Below are positions 63,963 to 64,000 of a stretch of DNA of 64,000 bases, one piece after another (the first letter of the stretch is position 1; every line of letters begins with the position of its first letter). The DNA lies in assembly GCF_900176885.1 (NCBI RefSeq), contig NZ_LT839648.1, positions 218,597 to 282,596 on the forward strand, written 5' to 3'. This stretch comes from Oceanobacillus senegalensis. Its GTDB lineage: Bacteria; Bacillota; Bacilli; Bacillales; Amphibacillaceae. The notes under the pieces were generated by a model. That model searched no databases and had not been told where the DNA came from. It saw only the letters and a program-made list of their open reading frames with translations. Made by a program: the position numbers and the translations under genes.

Positions 63963-64000
63963 TTATTTGTTCCTTCCTAAGAATGCTTCCTCAAAGAAAT
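63963..64000 (-). CDS. Probable C-terminal end of the siderophore binding protein
   Basis: The minus strand reads FFEEAFLGRNK then a stop. It lies 66 bp before the permease genes, where the substrate-binding lipoprotein gene usually is, and the ending looks like such proteins. Only about 12 codons are visible. Confidence 0.4.
   Translation of the reverse strand, partial: FFEEAFLGRNK

Overview
This window looks like a low-GC Gram-positive chromosome from the family Bacillaceae, most like the Oceanobacillus/Virgibacillus/Ornithinibacillus group. The evidence is AT-rich DNA, strong AGGAGG ribosome binding sites, several TTG starts, S-box and cre signals, a glycerol-phosphate wall teichoic acid (WTA) locus, and an S-layer export system of the Bacillus anthracis SecA2/SlaP type. 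The genus is an inference from gene content, not from a search.

Layout. 1-2.3 kb: the 3' end of a dihydrolipoyl dehydrogenase gene, then a complete ISL3-family insertion sequence. 2.4-4.8 kb: a membrane acyltransferase and the first of six SLH-domain (S-layer homology) proteins. 4.9-12.3 kb: a compact aromatic meta-cleavage module. It has a FAD synthetase paralogue and flavin reductase on the minus strand, and on the plus strand a XylR_N/V4R/PucR-type regulator, a flavin-dependent monooxygenase, an extradiol dioxygenase and a meta-cleavage-product hydrolase. cre-like sites sit before both arms. 12.7-15.1 kb: a lamin-tail-domain surface protein broken by several frameshifts. 15.3-19.7 kb: a SAM-I riboswitch with a terminator, followed by a double-CMD protein, an NtaA/DmoA-type monooxygenase, a sodium:solute symporter and a 32-residue membrane peptide. 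19.9-42.5 kb: a cell-surface region with an amidase, SLH-anchored GH3 hydrolase, subtilase, 5'-nucleotidase and transglycosylase-like protein, an SLH protein with an unknown domain, an AlgJ-like/MBOAT O-acetylation pair, SlaP, SecA2 and an LCP ligase. 42.9-49.9 kb: WTA genes (tagB-like, tagD, tagF, tagG, tagH, tagA). 50.3-56.9 kb: a sucrose PTS operon (LacI repressor, EIIBC, sucrose-6-P hydrolase, EIIA, fructokinase) and a convergent manA. 57.2-61.8 kb: a second LCP gene, mnaA and an oligo-1,6-glucosidase. 61.9-64 kb: two FecCD-type siderophore permease genes and probably the tail of a binding protein.

How the genes fit together. MnaA makes UDP-ManNAc for TagA. TagD makes CDP-glycerol for TagB/TagF, TagGH exports the polymer, and LCP enzymes attach polymers to peptidoglycan. 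SecA2/SlaP export S-layer proteins that bind secondary cell wall polysaccharide through SLH domains. The AlgJ-like/MBOAT pair could O-acetylate that polymer. PhoP-box-like arrays lie upstream of tagD and of the first LCP gene, suggesting phosphate control of WTA synthesis.

The intergenic regions are rich in repeats: a family of short hairpins ending in GGGACGGTTCT/AGAACCGTCCC, larger nested palindromic elements, AGGCTGGGAC hairpins, an exact 20-bp-period array of eight units, and four LacI-type operators spaced in multiples of 31 bp. No tRNA, rRNA or CRISPR array was seen.
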